Shown: positions 11,290-22,640, numbered from the stretch's first letter. The stretch is 64,000 nucleotides of DNA from Cristatella mucedo (GCA_009760855.2 WPIO01000053.1:1751501-1815500); one strand, 5' to 3'. Program-made: numbers and translations. The notes: generated from the sequence alone by a model not told the origin.

Positions 11290-12005
11290 ATACTCGGGAA
11301 TTTTCTCACGCAGAAGAATTAAAATTCGCAATCACAGAAAACCTACATTCGCACATATATAATCGGCAAACGTCAGCCCTTCTTATATTACATAAAAAGC
11401 CCAGGTCAAAAACGTGGTTTCTGAAATCATTCAATCAATCGCTGTTCGCTAAATAATTAGATTAAAAAATGATCTAAACCCAGCAAATTTAATATTAAAA
11501 ACTATTACGTTTGCATAGGGCCATCGAAAAGCCTAACGTCTTTTCAGGCACTGCACGACAAAAGAACCGTTTGCAAACGTAAGACGAGCGAACAGTTAGA
11601 TCTAGCCCGCTCAATGTTTACAAAAACTATTGAGCCGTGGTTGCCTACTAAGTACGGCAGTTTCTTTTCAAGACCACAGCATCGAGGTTCTAGGTTCAAA
11701 TCCTGTGGTTAGCAATTCTTTATTGCAGCTGCATGAAGTGTATTTAGCCTAAAACGAGCTTTTGTCGCCATGCAATAATGTTGAAATTGCAGCGAGTTTT
11801 TTTTTAACAAGCATAGAATAATTAGAGGTAGCATGCACAGCTTGAGAATGGAGATATGGTAACTAGCAGTGTGCAATGTTAGCACTCAAAACCCATAAGA
11901 ACACAATGAGTACCACTTACACTAAACGTCTTACGTGTGTGTCTGATAAACACAACGTTTATGTTCTTTCTAACTTTCATCAAGTCAGGGAAACTTGTAA
12001 TGTAA
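11290..12005. repeat. Duplicated block (with SINE-B and old L2-A tail)
   Basis: With the L2-B tail to its left, this block matches 39,420-40,460 in order and spacing. It has an AT-rich spacer with 'tattacgtttgcatagg', a plus-strand SINE-B around 11,640-11,790 (B box aggttcaaatcct), and then a minus-strand L2-A-type fragment (about 11,815-12,000, 'gcatgcacagcttgagaatg'). Because the spacer is shared too, the resemblance reflects segmental duplication and not independent insertions. No gene is seen. Confidence 0.6.
11640..11790 (+). mobile_element. SINE-B, decayed
   Basis: A B-box-like 'gaggttctaggttcaaatcc' is followed by 'tgtggttagcaattctttat' and 'cttttgtcgccatgcaat', as in the other SINE-B copies. 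The A-box half is poorly preserved. Confidence 0.55.
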
Positions 12006-14238
12006 GTTGACAGTGCCGACGGCCTATGGTTTACCACACACATTAAACTAGCCAGGTCTATTAAAAGAAAGCTTGAAAAAGCATACAAAAGATCCGGACT
12101 AACAGTCCATCGACATGCATATGAAGACTACAGTTGGTCGTACCAATCGATCCTGGCAAAGGCCAAGTCGAGCTTCTATAGAAATATTGTTGAATCACAG
12201 GTACACAATCGAAAAATGCTGATTTCGACAATACACCGTCTCCTCAAACGTTCCCAGAATTGCTCCTTACCTGATGATCCTTGTGATGATCTAGCCGATC
12301 GCTTCTCTTGATTCTTTGTGCAGAAGATAGGCAAGATCAGGGAATCCATCTCTGCGATGACAACCACCCCACTAGATAGCTGTTCCTCGGTTCGTGGCTG
12401 CACCTCAATGTCTACATTTAAGCCGGTCACTATTGATCTAGTCCTAAAGGTTGTATCTCAATCAGAGAAGACAACAAGTCCTGTGGACCCTATCATCACT
12501 ATCCTGCTCCTACATTGCATTGATCTGCTGCTGCCATGCATGACTAAGATCATAATTATGTCATTAGCCTCTAGTCATGTCCCAGCACCTTTTAAAACAG
12601 CTGTAAACAGGCCACTTCTCAAGAAAGCGACACCAGACCAAGCAAACTTAAGCAACAACCGCCTAGTCTCCCTTCTACCATTCATATCAAAGAAACTGCA
12701 ACGGGTCGTGGCAGACCAGCTGAAATCATATATCAAAACTTGAAAATTTGCTTGTAAGTTCAAGTCTGGCTTTAGAGCTAATCCTTCCACAGAGTCACCA
12801 TTGCTTAGGGTATACAACGACCTACTTAGGAACGCAGACACGGGTAGTGTCTCTGCTTGATCTTTCGACAGCTTTTAAAACCATCGATCACAAAGTTCTT
12901 CTAGAGCGCCTCTCATCTCGCCTGGGCATCACTGGCACTGCTCTGCAGTGGTTCAGGTCCTATCTCAGTGGGAGAATCCAGAGTATTGACGTGAATGGAC
13001 ACATATCATTTGAATACCTCTGAAATATGGCGTACCTCGGGGCTCAGTGCTAGGTCCCGTTCTTTTCACGGTTTATACTATCCCTCTTCCTGATGTCATT
13101 GCCAAGCACAATCTAGGCTTTCACTTCTATGCGGATGACAATCAGTTGTACCTTTGCTTTGATCCCTCCCAGCCTTCGAGCTCCTCAAATTCTCTCATCT
13201 CACTCGCAGCGTGCATTGATGGCATCCACACATGAATGGAGGCACATTTTCTAAAACCAAACGATGATTAAACTAACTTACTAGTTATGAGCAAAGCCAG
13301 TGCGATTCAGAGATTGGAAAGGCTGACTCTCAAAATTGGCTCTGCAAGCATATCTCCACTTGAATCAACTCGAAATCAAGGTGTCATATTCCAAAGCGAC
13401 CTCTCGTTAGACACCCATACCAGCTCCACAGTCAAATATGCCTATTTTCAGCTTCATAACATTGCTAAAATTCGGGCTTGTTTAGATAAGGATTCCACGT
13501 CCAAGTTGGTCCATGCATTCGTGACATCCCGTCTTGACTTCTGCAACTCAATGCTTACTGGCCTACCAGCATGTGCGATCAGGCGATTGCAGCTGGTGCA
13601 AAACACTGCAGCTAGGCTTGTCTGTCGTGAGCGTCACAGTTGCCACATTACTTCACTTTTCGCCGACCTGCACTGGCTACCAGTCAAGCAACGGATCGAC
13701 TTCAAGGTTCTGTCGCTCACTTTTAGGTCCCTTCATTCTATGGCTCCAGCCTATCTCTCAGATCTACTCCCCCACCAGGCCAAGCATTGTACCACCTGCT
13801 TTTCGGAATATAGCAGTCTACAAATACCTCGTTCAAACCTTGAGTTCTTTGGAGACCGTGCATTTAGTTCGAATGCTCCCAAAGCCTGGAACTCCTCCTC
13901 CACCCCCCCCCGACCTGCGTCAAAACATCCCTGACCTACTCACATTTAAAAGAAACTTAAAAACACACCTATTTAGGACCGAATTTAGGGGGTCCCTGTG
14001 ATTCGTCCTTCATGTGCTTATGCGTGGTGACACTGTGCATGCCGCCACTAACCACATTTGCATTTTGACCCTGTGCATGTCACCCCTAACCATATTGTTC
14101 ATTTTGTTTGTTATTCAAGCATGGTTTTACTTACCATTTAATTCATTTCCGTTTGCGGCAAATGTAAAGCGCCTAGAAAGTAGTTCTCCGATGGCAATTT
14201 ATCAAGTGCATTATTTTTATTATTGTTATTATAAAGTG
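12006..14238 (+). mobile_element. L2-A LINE, long 5'-truncated copy
   Basis: It starts with 'cgacggcctatggtttacc', the region just upstream of the reverse transcriptase (equivalent to about 54,970-55,020 on the other strand). The reverse transcriptase follows in pieces: 12,318-12,743 N-terminal fingers, 12,748-13,023 containing LDLSTAFKTIDHKVLLERLS, and 13,047-13,235 containing FHFYADDNQLYLCFD with an intact YADD box. ORF2 continues to 14,001. The 3' end has gtaaagcgcctagaaag and a TTATTTTTATTATTG tail. Several stops and frameshifts make it inactive. It shows the order of the family's domains well. Confidence 0.93.
13287..14001 (+). pseudogene. L2-A ORF2 C-terminal region (in two frames)
   Basis: An open frame of 215 residues (13,287-13,934) runs from the region after the catalytic core through RACLDKDSTSKLVHAFVTSR and the [20 protein letters not shown] motif to APKAWNSS. 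The frame then shifts to 13,534-14,001 near a poly-C tract at about 13,903-13,910, which probably caused the shift. The '[18 protein letters not shown]' block is typical of L2/CR1-group ORF2 C-termini. Confidence 0.85.
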
Positions 14239-14289
14239 CGCTTCAGGCTTCGCGGGTAAGCGAACTACGGCTCTAAAACATTTAATTAG

Positions 14290-14575
14290 AAAATAAAAAT
14301 GCACATATTTAGTTCAACAGTAAATTTTCGTAGTCATTCGTCCTTGAAGTACTTAAGCAGGCTGACACTTTTCATACAGCTACTAACAAAAATCGCATGC
14401 CGACCATGCAAAAGCCCCCCCTAAACATCTTAGTTTTATTTTGGAGCGAGCGTACTACCACTTACCATTAGATTGTACTTCCTTTGCAGCAAATGAAAAT
14501 GCATGTTAAGAGATTGAGTTCGTTGAGCGTAATATATGAAATGCAGGAATATTTATTATTACTGTTATATTAAGC
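14290..14575 (+). mobile_element. L2-A LINE 3' end, old copy
   Basis: Degenerate plus-strand L2-A tail: 'tttgcagcaaatgaaaatgc', 'aagagattgagttcgttgag', then TTTATTATTACTG. It stands directly before the shared upstream flank of the SMYD4-like gene. At 21,850-22,640 another L2-A tail stands in the same place before pseudogene 2, so this insertion may predate the duplication. Confidence 0.75.
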
Positions 14576-15584
14576 CTGCGGCAGATTACCAAGAGAAATT
14601 AACAAAGGCTCTGAAAAAAATATTTCTTGAGAGTAAACGAATTTGATGCGTCTTTACAGTCATCATGAGGTGCGCCTGAGTAGCGCGTTATAAGCATCGG
14701 GTTTTCAGATGTCTGACTCACTCTTCGTCTCCCGTCATGACTAGGGCCGTTTTACGGTTGTTTAATTTTACAGAGCGTTCATGCGTACTTAGAGTAGATG
14801 TGATACTTAAAACGATAGAGGTAACATCGTTTGCGTGCTGGTGCCCGCGGAAACGTTCGCATCATAACCAACTAGAAAGCGACAATAATGGTAAGCAAAA
14901 TTGAAATCTTTTTTGAATGAAACTGCTACCGTTGTGACGTTGGAAGACTGGTCGCGTCACTATCTTCGTGTCGTGAGCTTCAGGAATGCAAGTAAAAAGG
15001 CGGAAATCAAAATAAAAACAATAAGGAAAGGTGAGCTCCCGTTAGGCTGAGGCAGGTGAAGGCAATAACAGATTCTCCAATGTTCACCGGGAAAAGCTAC
15101 TTGATTTCCATCAGATGTTTAGCTTGGTAGTGCGTTAGCGTTAACGTTAACGTTACGAGGGGCTTTGGCCACTTTGAAGTTTGCCAAAATGTCTAGTCTT
15201 CACATCGTTTGCTTCGTCCGTGTGTTTGCGTGATCTCGTGTACACTTAGTGAGTTGACATAGTGCATCGCGGCCCTTGCAAATCGCCATAATTTATTTCC
15301 AGCGTATCTAACTTGCCCGGAACATTTTCTTAAACCAAGTATCGCATTGAAACCATATAGTTATTCGAATATAATTAACTGCCACTTGGTATATATACTT
15401 GACATAAAAATTGCAAAAAATCCTCCTTAGCCGACTACTGACCCGGATGTGAGCTAGAGGACCTCGCCATTTCCTCCAGTGAGGGAAGGCAACGTTCAAC
15501 CAGTTAGACTCACTTCCGTGCTATTGGTCATGCGGCTCTTTAGCGGTCTTTATTCATAGCAAGACTGAAACCAATTTATGCAAA
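14576..15584 (+). other. Conserved 5' flank of the intact SMYD4-like gene
   Basis: The segment matches DNA upstream of pseudogene 2 (22,640-23,890) and in part that upstream of pseudogene 1 (7,230-7,840). Shared landmarks include 'ttataagc(a/g)tcgggtt' and 'tgcctcgtgagcttc'-like text near 14,980. Others are 'caggtgaaggcaataaca' at about 15,053, 'gagttgacatagtg' at about 15,249, and 'actgacccggatgtgag' at about 15,439. The promoter is presumably here, but no core element can be singled out with confidence. A short GTTAAC-type repeat lies at about 15,135-15,157. Confidence 0.55.
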
Positions 15585-17801
15585 ATGACGCAAAGAAGTG
15601 GCGCAACGCATGGCAGTCTAAATCAGCACTTGAGCGACGCATTGGAAGCTGCCGGACTCATCCAGTCGTTCAAAGAAGGTTTCAGCAAGGCGACCAGCCA
15701 CGAAGAAAGAGTGTCATATTTGCTGGACTCAGATATACTTCGCAAGGTGCTGCAGAGTGCGGTACCACCACCGTGCTTGCCAGCGCCGGCCGGCGAGCCG
15801 GAAGCTCTTTGGCAAAAAGGCAGGGAGCTTTATCGTCAAGCTAAGTATGACGAAGCACTCAAAATATACAACGAAAGTATATTTTGCAGTCGCTCGCGTG
15901 AGCAGTCGCTGCATTTGCTTGCCGACAGCGGAGGCGTCAGTAACTTCCGCTTGGCTGTTAGCTACGCTGAACGCTCGTTGGTGTGGTTAAAACTCGGCCA
16001 GTACGGCTGCTGCTTACGCGACATCGAGGCTGCGCTTGCTTCCGGTTACCCGGAGCGCCGTCACTACGAGCTGCACGAGCGCCGGACGGGCTGCCTGGTC
16101 GCCCTCGGTGAGTACAGCTCTGCCGAGAAGGCGCTGCGAGCTAGCGAGGAGTCGCTACGGCTTGCCGGGCTCGGCCAGAAAGATGAAAAGGAATGGCGGG
16201 GCAAGCTCGAACGGCACCGCTTGGCCTGTGCTGCCAAGCCTGAATTGCCACCGAAGGAAGCTGCAGTCACGGCTGACCTGCCCGAGCTGTCGCACGGTAG
16301 AAATCTGAGTTATCCAGCCCTGTCGACAGCTGTTGCGGTGGAGAGGAACACCACCTACGGAAGACATGTCGTCGCCAAGCAGAAGCTCGGCGTGGGAGAC
16401 GTGCTGCTGGTTGAAGAGCCGCTCGCCTCGGTCCTGGAGCCGCACTGTCTGAGCACTCACTGCCAGCACTGCCTCATGCGGCTCGTCGCAGTGTATCCGT
16501 GCCGGGGACGGTGCTCGGTGGCTCGCTACTGCAGCCTGACATGCGAAGCAGCAAGCTGGTCAAGCTACCATCGCTTCGAGTGCCGACGTATGGAAGCACT
16601 AGTGGACTTCGGCCTGCAGCAGGCACACCTAGCTCTTCGAGCCGTACTCGCTGGCGGACTGGCCCACTACGAAGCTCGCGAAAGGCCGTCACTCCCGATT
16701 CACCGAGCTGCCGCAGAGGAAGCCGCTGCCACTGCACCAGCTGCCTCTGCCGAAGCGACTGGAGATGGCCGGGCACTAGTCGCCAGCCGTTCCGGTAATG
16801 AGGACGTCTGTGCCGTCGTCTTCCGGCTAGAGACACACGAGTCCAAATACGACAAGTCTGTAATGCTCCGACATGCCGTGAACTCGGTCTATCTGGCACT
16901 GTGTGCCGATGTTGCAAGGGAGTCGTTAGAAAAACACAGTGGAGGCAACAACGACAGGTCCGATCGTGCAGGTGCAGCTGCCGCCTGTGAGGACAGCAGA
17001 GACGGTGACGTCGTCGAGAGGATGCTTATTGACAGGGCCGAACTGACCCTTGTCGGCGATGGTGCCATTAAGTCGAGACTAATCGAAGTGGCCGCACTCA
17101 CCCTTCACTATATTCTCGTTATTTCAAACAACTGTCATGCGATTTACGAATTCCGGTGCACACCCAATGTCATAGTACACAAGATGAAGAACCTCCATGC
17201 TGTGGTAACAGGAACCGCCATGTACGGCACAGCGTGCATCCTGAATCATTCGTGTGACCCGAACGTGTTGAGGCACAGCTATGGTCGAAAGATGGTGATC
17301 CGCTGCATGCGGTCTCTTCAGCCAGGCGAGCAGCTGTTCGACACCTACGGAGTCTCGTATGTCAACGTCGAGCTGGTGAAGCGCCGAGCCTGGCTTTGGG
17401 AGAAATACCTTTTTCGCTGTAAGTGTGAGGCCTGTAAATTCAACTGGCCCAAGTTAAATGACCTTCGAAATGACTGGCAGGTCCGTCCCTGCCGCCACTT
17501 GAATTACAAAGAGGAGGTCCAATGTGAAGCGTGCTTAACTTGTGCTAAAAAAGCCTATACAGATCTGAAGGGCCTACTCGCTGATGTGTACTCTGTTGAT
17601 CGACGACGGGTAATCTTAGCTTGCTCGGCAGTGGAGGCTAGCGTTGGCGTGCTGAGCGACCTGCTGGTCAATCCCCAAAGGGCTCTCGTCGAATGCAAAC
17701 TTGCATTGCTGCATTGCTATTACAGGATGGCTAATTGTTACCTACTGCCGCCCACGCATGAGTGTTCGTCAGATGCTGGGCTAGGAAGAGGGTCTACTTA
17801 G
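15585..17801 (+). CDS. SMYD4-like SET and MYND domain methyltransferase, intact
   Basis: An uninterrupted, intronless 738-residue protein. TPR-like helices lie at about 74-106 and 120-190, and the first SET piece is at 256-285 (TYGRHVVAKQKLGVGDVLLV). The MYND zinc finger at 293-333 has ligands C293, C296, C306, C310, C316, C320, H329 and C333. A long variable insert (about 345-490) follows, then the SET core with NHSCDPN (554-560) and the active-site tyrosine in DTYG (586-589). The post-SET motif C612-x-C614-x2-C617 follows. After it come a further cysteine group (C647, C650, C653) and a C-terminal helical part. This order, with N-terminal TPRs, fits SMYD4 (human protein about 800 residues) better than SMYD1/2/3/5. 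Family knowledge suggests S-adenosylmethionine-dependent lysine methylation; the substrate is not known here. The start at 15,585 has A at -3, but an out-of-frame ATG lies 7 bp upstream at 15,578. All catalytic motifs are present, and every other copy in the window is broken, so this one is probably under selection. Confidence 0.92.
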   Translation: MTQRSGATHGSLNQHLSDALEAAGLIQSFKEGFSKATSHEERVSYLLDSDILRKVLQSAVPPPCLPAPAGEPEALWQKGRELYRQAKYDEALKIYNESIFCSRSREQSLHLLADSGGVSNFRLAVSYAERSLVWLKLGQYGCCLRDIEAALASGYPERRHYELHERRTGCLVALGEYSSAEKALRASEESLRLAGLGQKDEKEWRGKLERHRLACAAKPELPPKEAAVTADLPELSHGRNLSYPALSTAVAVERNTTYGRHVVAKQKLGVGDVLLVEEPLASVLEPHCLSTHCQHCLMRLVAVYPCRGRCSVARYCSLTCEAASWSSYHRFECRRMEALVDFGLQQAHLALRAVLAGGLAHYEARERPSLPIHRAAAEEAAATAPAASAEATGDGRALVASRSGNEDVCAVVFRLETHESKYDKSVMLRHAVNSVYLALCADVARESLEKHSGGNNDRSDRAGAAAACEDSRDGDVVERMLIDRAELTLVGDGAIKSRLIEVAALTLHYILVISNNCHAIYEFRCTPNVIVHKMKNLHAVVTGTAMYGTACILNHSCDPNVLRHSYGRKMVIRCMRSLQPGEQLFDTYGVSYVNVELVKRRAWLWEKYLFRCKCEACKFNWPKLNDLRNDWQVRPCRHLNYKEEVQCEACLTCAKKAYTDLKGLLADVYSVDRRRVILACSAVEASVGVLSDLLVNPQRALVECKLALLHCYYRMANCYLLPPTHECSSDAGLGRGST

Positions 17802-18960
17802 CCCCGACTTCACAGCGTGCCAACACCCTACCCCTGCTTTGACGTTCTAGAAAATCTGTGGGATAACTACACACCCCATTGTTCCGTACAGTGCCAATAG
17901 CCTCCATGGAACCGGTAATTCCCTTGTGATAATCCACGACTGCTAGAGAAACTGGTTGCTCTGTAGCGTGCCTATATTGTGCTGCTCACTGTAAAATGTA
18001 TTTAAAATATAATCTATATCTTCTTGCTTTGCTAACTCCTCCGTTTTCGATAATGGGTTCTGCGAGCTCATACGTTTTGGAATTTATGTCGTTTAGCTTT
18101 GCCTTGATAGTGCAGACAGCACTTACTACCAGTCTCATTCTCGTAGCAACGCCGAAACTGATCACAAAGTTCTCGCCGAGACGTTTTTTGTCTTCTAGAA
18201 CAGTTGCATCCTACATTACCCCCTCCACTAAGTAAAACCTCATGTAGTGCCAACGCATTCTATGATCTTGAAGCCATTCCACGTGATTGGAAAGTTGTTG
18301 GTGGTCATTTTTGTGGTAATTTGTTTTGTAGTCGTAGAAAATGCGCACAATTCGTCTTCTACTTCTATTTAGAGCTAAATCCTTGAAACTACACTAGGTA
18401 TATGGTGATTTGTTGTTCAAACTGAGGTCGTGGGTTCCAATTCTGCGGTGGGAGATCCTTAACTTTCCTTTAGGCTTATCGGTCGCAATGCGAAAAGTGC
18501 TGTTCAATCAGCTAGTGTTGCATTTTTTTTTACGAATCCACTTTCCTAATTATTCACTCATCTTTATCCGATTACGTATCTCCTCCTCGACTCACTTATC
18601 TCATCTGCTGCGTCTTTGGTTTTAGCCTACGGGCAAGGCGGAAATACTTCACCCTATCTGTCGCCAGCTCTTCTCTGATTACTATAGCTGTTGAACTAGC
18701 AAACGCATATTTTGTTCACATTTTTTAAACTGAAGTTTCAGTGGTAAAAGTTATGCGATGCATTTCAGAATCACCACTCGTTTTTATTTAAACAGCACAT
18801 TTGTTGAGGTATATAGAGATTTTACCAGCTCTTTTGAGTTGATGCTTTAACCTTGTTAAGCTCTTAACGAGGTGTTTGTACTCTGTTCCTGCTTATGTAT
18901 GTTGAAATTGTTAATTTGCAACTAACCAGGTGCCATGCGTCGCTTCTAGTAGGTTAACGA
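17802..18960 (+). other. 3' flank of the SMYD4-like gene, shared with copies
   Basis: The first ~380 bp match 26,760-27,160 closely ('gagggtctacttagccccga', 'aatataatctatatcttctt', 'tgctttgctaact'). A more distal part (about 18,800-18,910, 'tttgttgaggtatatagaga') matches 29,310-29,420 after pseudogene 3. This shows duplication well beyond the coding region. No clear AATAAA was seen near the stop. A SINE-B remnant lies within, at about 18,415-18,540. Confidence 0.6.
18415..18540 (+). mobile_element. SINE-B remnant
   Basis: It contains 'gaggtcgtgggttccaattc' (B box with one base changed), then 'ggtgggagatccttaa' and 'tcggtcgcaatgcgaaaagt', in the order seen in other SINE-B copies. The A-box side is not recognisable. 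Confidence 0.5.
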
Positions 18961-19129
18961 TTTGAAAACCAAAGGGCGAGACACTAAAGAATGCTACCAT
19001 AGCTGTTTTATTCATTCTTTCAAGTGCTCATATCAAACAAAGCTAAATGCCTAAGTGCTATGGTAAAGTGCTTGAATCTTGACCTCAAGTCATATTCAGT
19101 ACACTGCAAGCAGATTTTTAATCTGTTGT

Positions 19130-21845
19130 CTTGATGTCATCCGTCGAAGAGCTACCGACGGTGTCAGCAGTTTATCACCCACCATGTACCACGTTCTCCT
19201 TTACCAGATACTTCCGTGATCACATTTCCATTCTGTGTGCAATAGGTTAATTTTTTCTCATTATGTTAGTCGACGCTCATTTTGCTAACTAACTTAACGC
19301 ATTCAGCACTGGATTTTGTGCAGTGACTCGTTGCCTCTCGTGGCTCTTGTTCACGGAACTACTCAAATCAAAGGTCACACGGCGACCAAATCGTCTCGTA
19401 AGACAGCACCATATTATAACAAAACATTACCAAATTTGCTTAATTGATCACATTCAGATTTAACTCAGTAAACAATGCATACACTCCTCATCCTCATCTC
19501 AAACCATATATGAATCGTGAAACCTCAAGACCCTTGACATGGATGCTGTGCGTGCTAGAATATTGGTTTTGCTTCTACTGCTCACTCCTCCTTCCGACCT
19601 GTCGTTACTGGCAGATTGCAAAAACAAGACACTAGCTGACACAACCGATAAGTTTGCGTCCGTGGTAAAGGCACAGTGAACCCTCACCCCAACGGCCTAT
19701 GGTTTACCAGAGATATTAAACTAGTAGGGGTCTACTAAGGACGAGCTTACAAAAGCATGTCAACGATCAGGATGGACCGGCCATCGATAGTAATTTGCGG
19801 ACTACTGCAGATCAGGCCAATAGTTTGTAGCAAATGCCAAGTCTAGCTTATATAAAAAAAGATTCTTAATCACACATGCACAGTAATAAGGTCCTGATGA
19901 AGACCAGTAACCGTCTCCTTGATATCTCCGCGGTTAGCACCTTACCTCTAGACCCTTGAGATGATGTAGCTGATCGCTTCTCTAGCTTCTTTGACAACAA
20001 GATAGACAAGACTACGTAGCCCGTCCTTCGCGTGACAGCCTCCTAGAAACATTTATTACAATTTCTCACAGCACCTTAGTATCTACATGCACAGACGCCA
20101 CTAATAACCTCGTTCTGAAGCTTCGATATTAAGATCAATAAAGGCAACTCGTCCTTTAGTCCCTGTTCTCACGTTCCTGCTTCTACCCAGCATACATCTT
20201 CTTCCGTCGAGCATAACTAACATCATAAATGTGTGATTAGCTTTGGTTTATGTCCTAGCATCTGTCTTAAAGACTTTTGTTGGGCCACTACGTAAGACTT
20301 CTGAGCTAGACGAAGAGAAGGGGAGCAACTTCCGCCCATTCACTTTTTAACTCTTCCTATCAAAAGCGTTGTAACGAGTCATGGCAAACGAGCTGTATTC
20401 ATACGTTGAAACTTCAAAACTCGCAATTAAATTCCAGTCCGGCTGTAGAGCTAATCAATCCACAGAGGCAGCATTGCTTTGGATGCATAAATAGGTTTTA
20501 TAGAAAACGGATTTAAGTAGAGTTTCCCGGCAGCCTATTATACCACCTACCAACAAGTCCTTCTTGGGAGTCTTTCACCTAGCCCGGACACCACTGGTAC
20601 GGTGCTGAAATTTTCAGGTACTATCTCAGTTGGACGCTCCAGAGTAGTGACGTGAATGGAAACTGATCATCTGCAGAACATTTGAAACACTTGATGCGTC
20701 AGTATTTATGTTGGGTCGTGTTGTTTTCGGTGTCTATACCCGGACTTTTGCCGCTGTGAATGCAAGCACAGTCTGAGCTTTTACCTCCGGGCATACGGCA
20801 CCAAGTTTTACCTTTGCTTTAATTCCCCCATGCCACCCGCCAGTCAAATCCTCTTAATTCACTATTTGCGTGTACTACTGACATCAGTACGTGTATGGAA
20901 GATAACTTTCCTTGGGTACATTAGGATGAAATCAAGTTGCTAGGTATAGGCAAATCAATTGTGATTCGTAAATTGAAAAAGTGACGCCCCCACTCTACTC
21001 TGAGAGTATATATCCTCCTGAATCGAAATACGAAATCTAGGACTCATATTCCTAAGTCACCTTTCATTAGACTAGCACGTCAGCTCCACAGTCTGCCTGC
21101 TTTCACCACAACGGCCTTGCTAAAAATCGAGCTTGTTTAGACAAGGATACTGCCTCCAAATCGGCCCGGGCATTTTCTACATCCCGTCTCGGCTACTTTA
21201 ACTCACTGCTTGCTGGTCCACGGGACTGTGTGATTAGGCGTTTTTACCTGGTAAAACAATTTGCAGCTTTTTTGGCTTTTCTCCAGCTGTACAGGGATCG
21301 GATACCATCGTTTCATACCGACCGGCACTGGCTCCTAGTCAAGCAATGCTTCTACTTTCAGGTTTATTCACTCACTTGTAGATCCTTTCATTCTTTGGTT
21401 CAGGGGTACCTAGCAGATCCACTCCGCCACCATTCCAATCATCGCACCAACCAATTTCGGAATCTAACTGTTTACCCGTACCGTATACAAATCTCAAATC
21501 CTTTGTAGACCAGACCTTTATCTCGTATGCTCTCAAAGGGTCGAACCTTTACCGACTCACTTCATGATATCTCCAGTCTTGTCAACCTTTAAAAGAAACA
21601 CGAAACGTGCCTATCTGTCACACCATTTAGTGGGTCAGCACGATTCTTCCCTTATGTTCTTAGACACTGGATGCACCACTAATCATACTTGCATGCTGAG
21701 AGTATGCATGTCGACAGTTGTTCTAGTGGTTGATTGACCGTGTTGCCACTCACGCACCGATTTTGTTTCCTTTGCAGCAAATAAAAAACCTGGAAAGATA
21801 ATAAATTCTGCGAGGGTGCGTTATCGAATGTGAAATTTTCACTAT
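19130..21845 (+). mobile_element. L2-A LINE, old long copy with endonuclease region
   Basis: The plus strand aligns in order with the reverse complement of the 52.8-55.6 kb copy. About 19,140-19,400 matches the endonuclease C-terminal half ('agtttatcacccaccatgta', 'tctgtgtgcaataggtt'). Then come 'ctagctgacacaaccgataa' (about 19,632), 'ggcctatggtttacc' (about 19,694), the reverse transcriptase region and the ORF2 C-terminus (21,230-21,508 carries FHTDRHWLLVKQCFYFQVYS). The 3' end is at about 21,775-21,845. Substitutions and frame breaks are so dense that no long ORF remains; it is one of the oldest L2-A copies here. Confidence 0.8.
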
Positions 21846-22640
21846 GAAAATTACAGCTGGTTCAAACCTCTACTGCTAGGCTCGTCAGTCGTGAGCCTCG
21901 CAGTGGTCACATCATAGCACTTCTCACCGACCTGTACTAGCTTTCAGGCAAGCTATGCAACGACTTCAAGGTTTCCTAATTCACTTTTAGGTCCCTTCAT
22001 ACTTTGGCTCCAGCCTACCTTTCACCTATCTGCTCGCACTAAAGGTAAAGGTGTAAACCACTGTTGATTTTCTAAATTTCACCTATTACCAAAATTTCCT
22101 ATAAATCTGCAATCGCTTGGAGACCGCACTTTTTTTTTCGGACGCTTCCAAGCTTAGAACTCTCTCCCGATATGTTTCACGAAATATCCTGACTTTACCC
22201 AATTTAAAAAGAAATTGGAACCGCATCTATGAATGCCAGCATTTGTGGACCCTGTGATCAGACCTTTAAGTGCTTATGCGTGCTGCCACTCTACATGCCG
22301 TCACTAACCAACCCTGCGAGCCAACTGTACTAACCATTCGATCGTGCGTCCTTTGCAGCAAATGAAAAGTGCCTAGCCGAATGGTTCTTACGCTGTGGGT
22401 ATCTACACCCTTGGTAGTCGAACGACTCTCTCATATGGGACGCTAAACGGATAGGCAAACACGCCTTTCCACATTTCACTCACGGTGATTTTTAGGTTGG
22501 GGGTCGCTACATCCTAAGAAACTGTACTACAGGGTTGGTTCATTAGAAATGTTGAGAACGACTGGCCTAGAAGGACACCGAGGTGTCTGATAAATTTTTA
22601 TCAAATACATTGTAACGTATTATTTCTATTATTGTTTTAC
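21846..22640 (+). mobile_element. L2-A LINE 3' fragment interrupted by an unknown insert
   Basis: It begins with the ARLVCRE-equivalent ('gctaggctcgtcagtcgtga') and runs through the C-terminal ORF2 remnants to 'gcagcaaatgaaaagtgcc' at about 22,371. About 185 bp of foreign sequence follows. The 3' end resumes at about 22,562 ('gcctagaaggacacc', 'tttatcaaatacatt') with a TTATTTCTATTATTG tail. Confidence 0.75.
22376..22560. mobile_element. Unidentified ~185-bp insertion in L2-A tail
   Basis: This sequence has no counterpart in other L2-A tails. The short word gcctag occurs on both sides ('aaagtgcctagccg' and 'actggcctagaagg') and may be a target-site duplication. No tRNA-like boxes are clear, and no second copy was noticed in the window. 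Confidence 0.4.

Noticed and set aside
15578-15844. 88-codon frame starting at the ATG before the SMYD4-like start
   Set aside because: It overlaps the first part of the real coding sequence in another frame and has no domain; noted only as a possible upstream ATG.
16474-16917. 147-codon antisense frame within the SMYD4-like gene
   Set aside because: It is a shadow of the GC-rich sense coding sequence; sense motifs (MYND, SET) explain the sequence.
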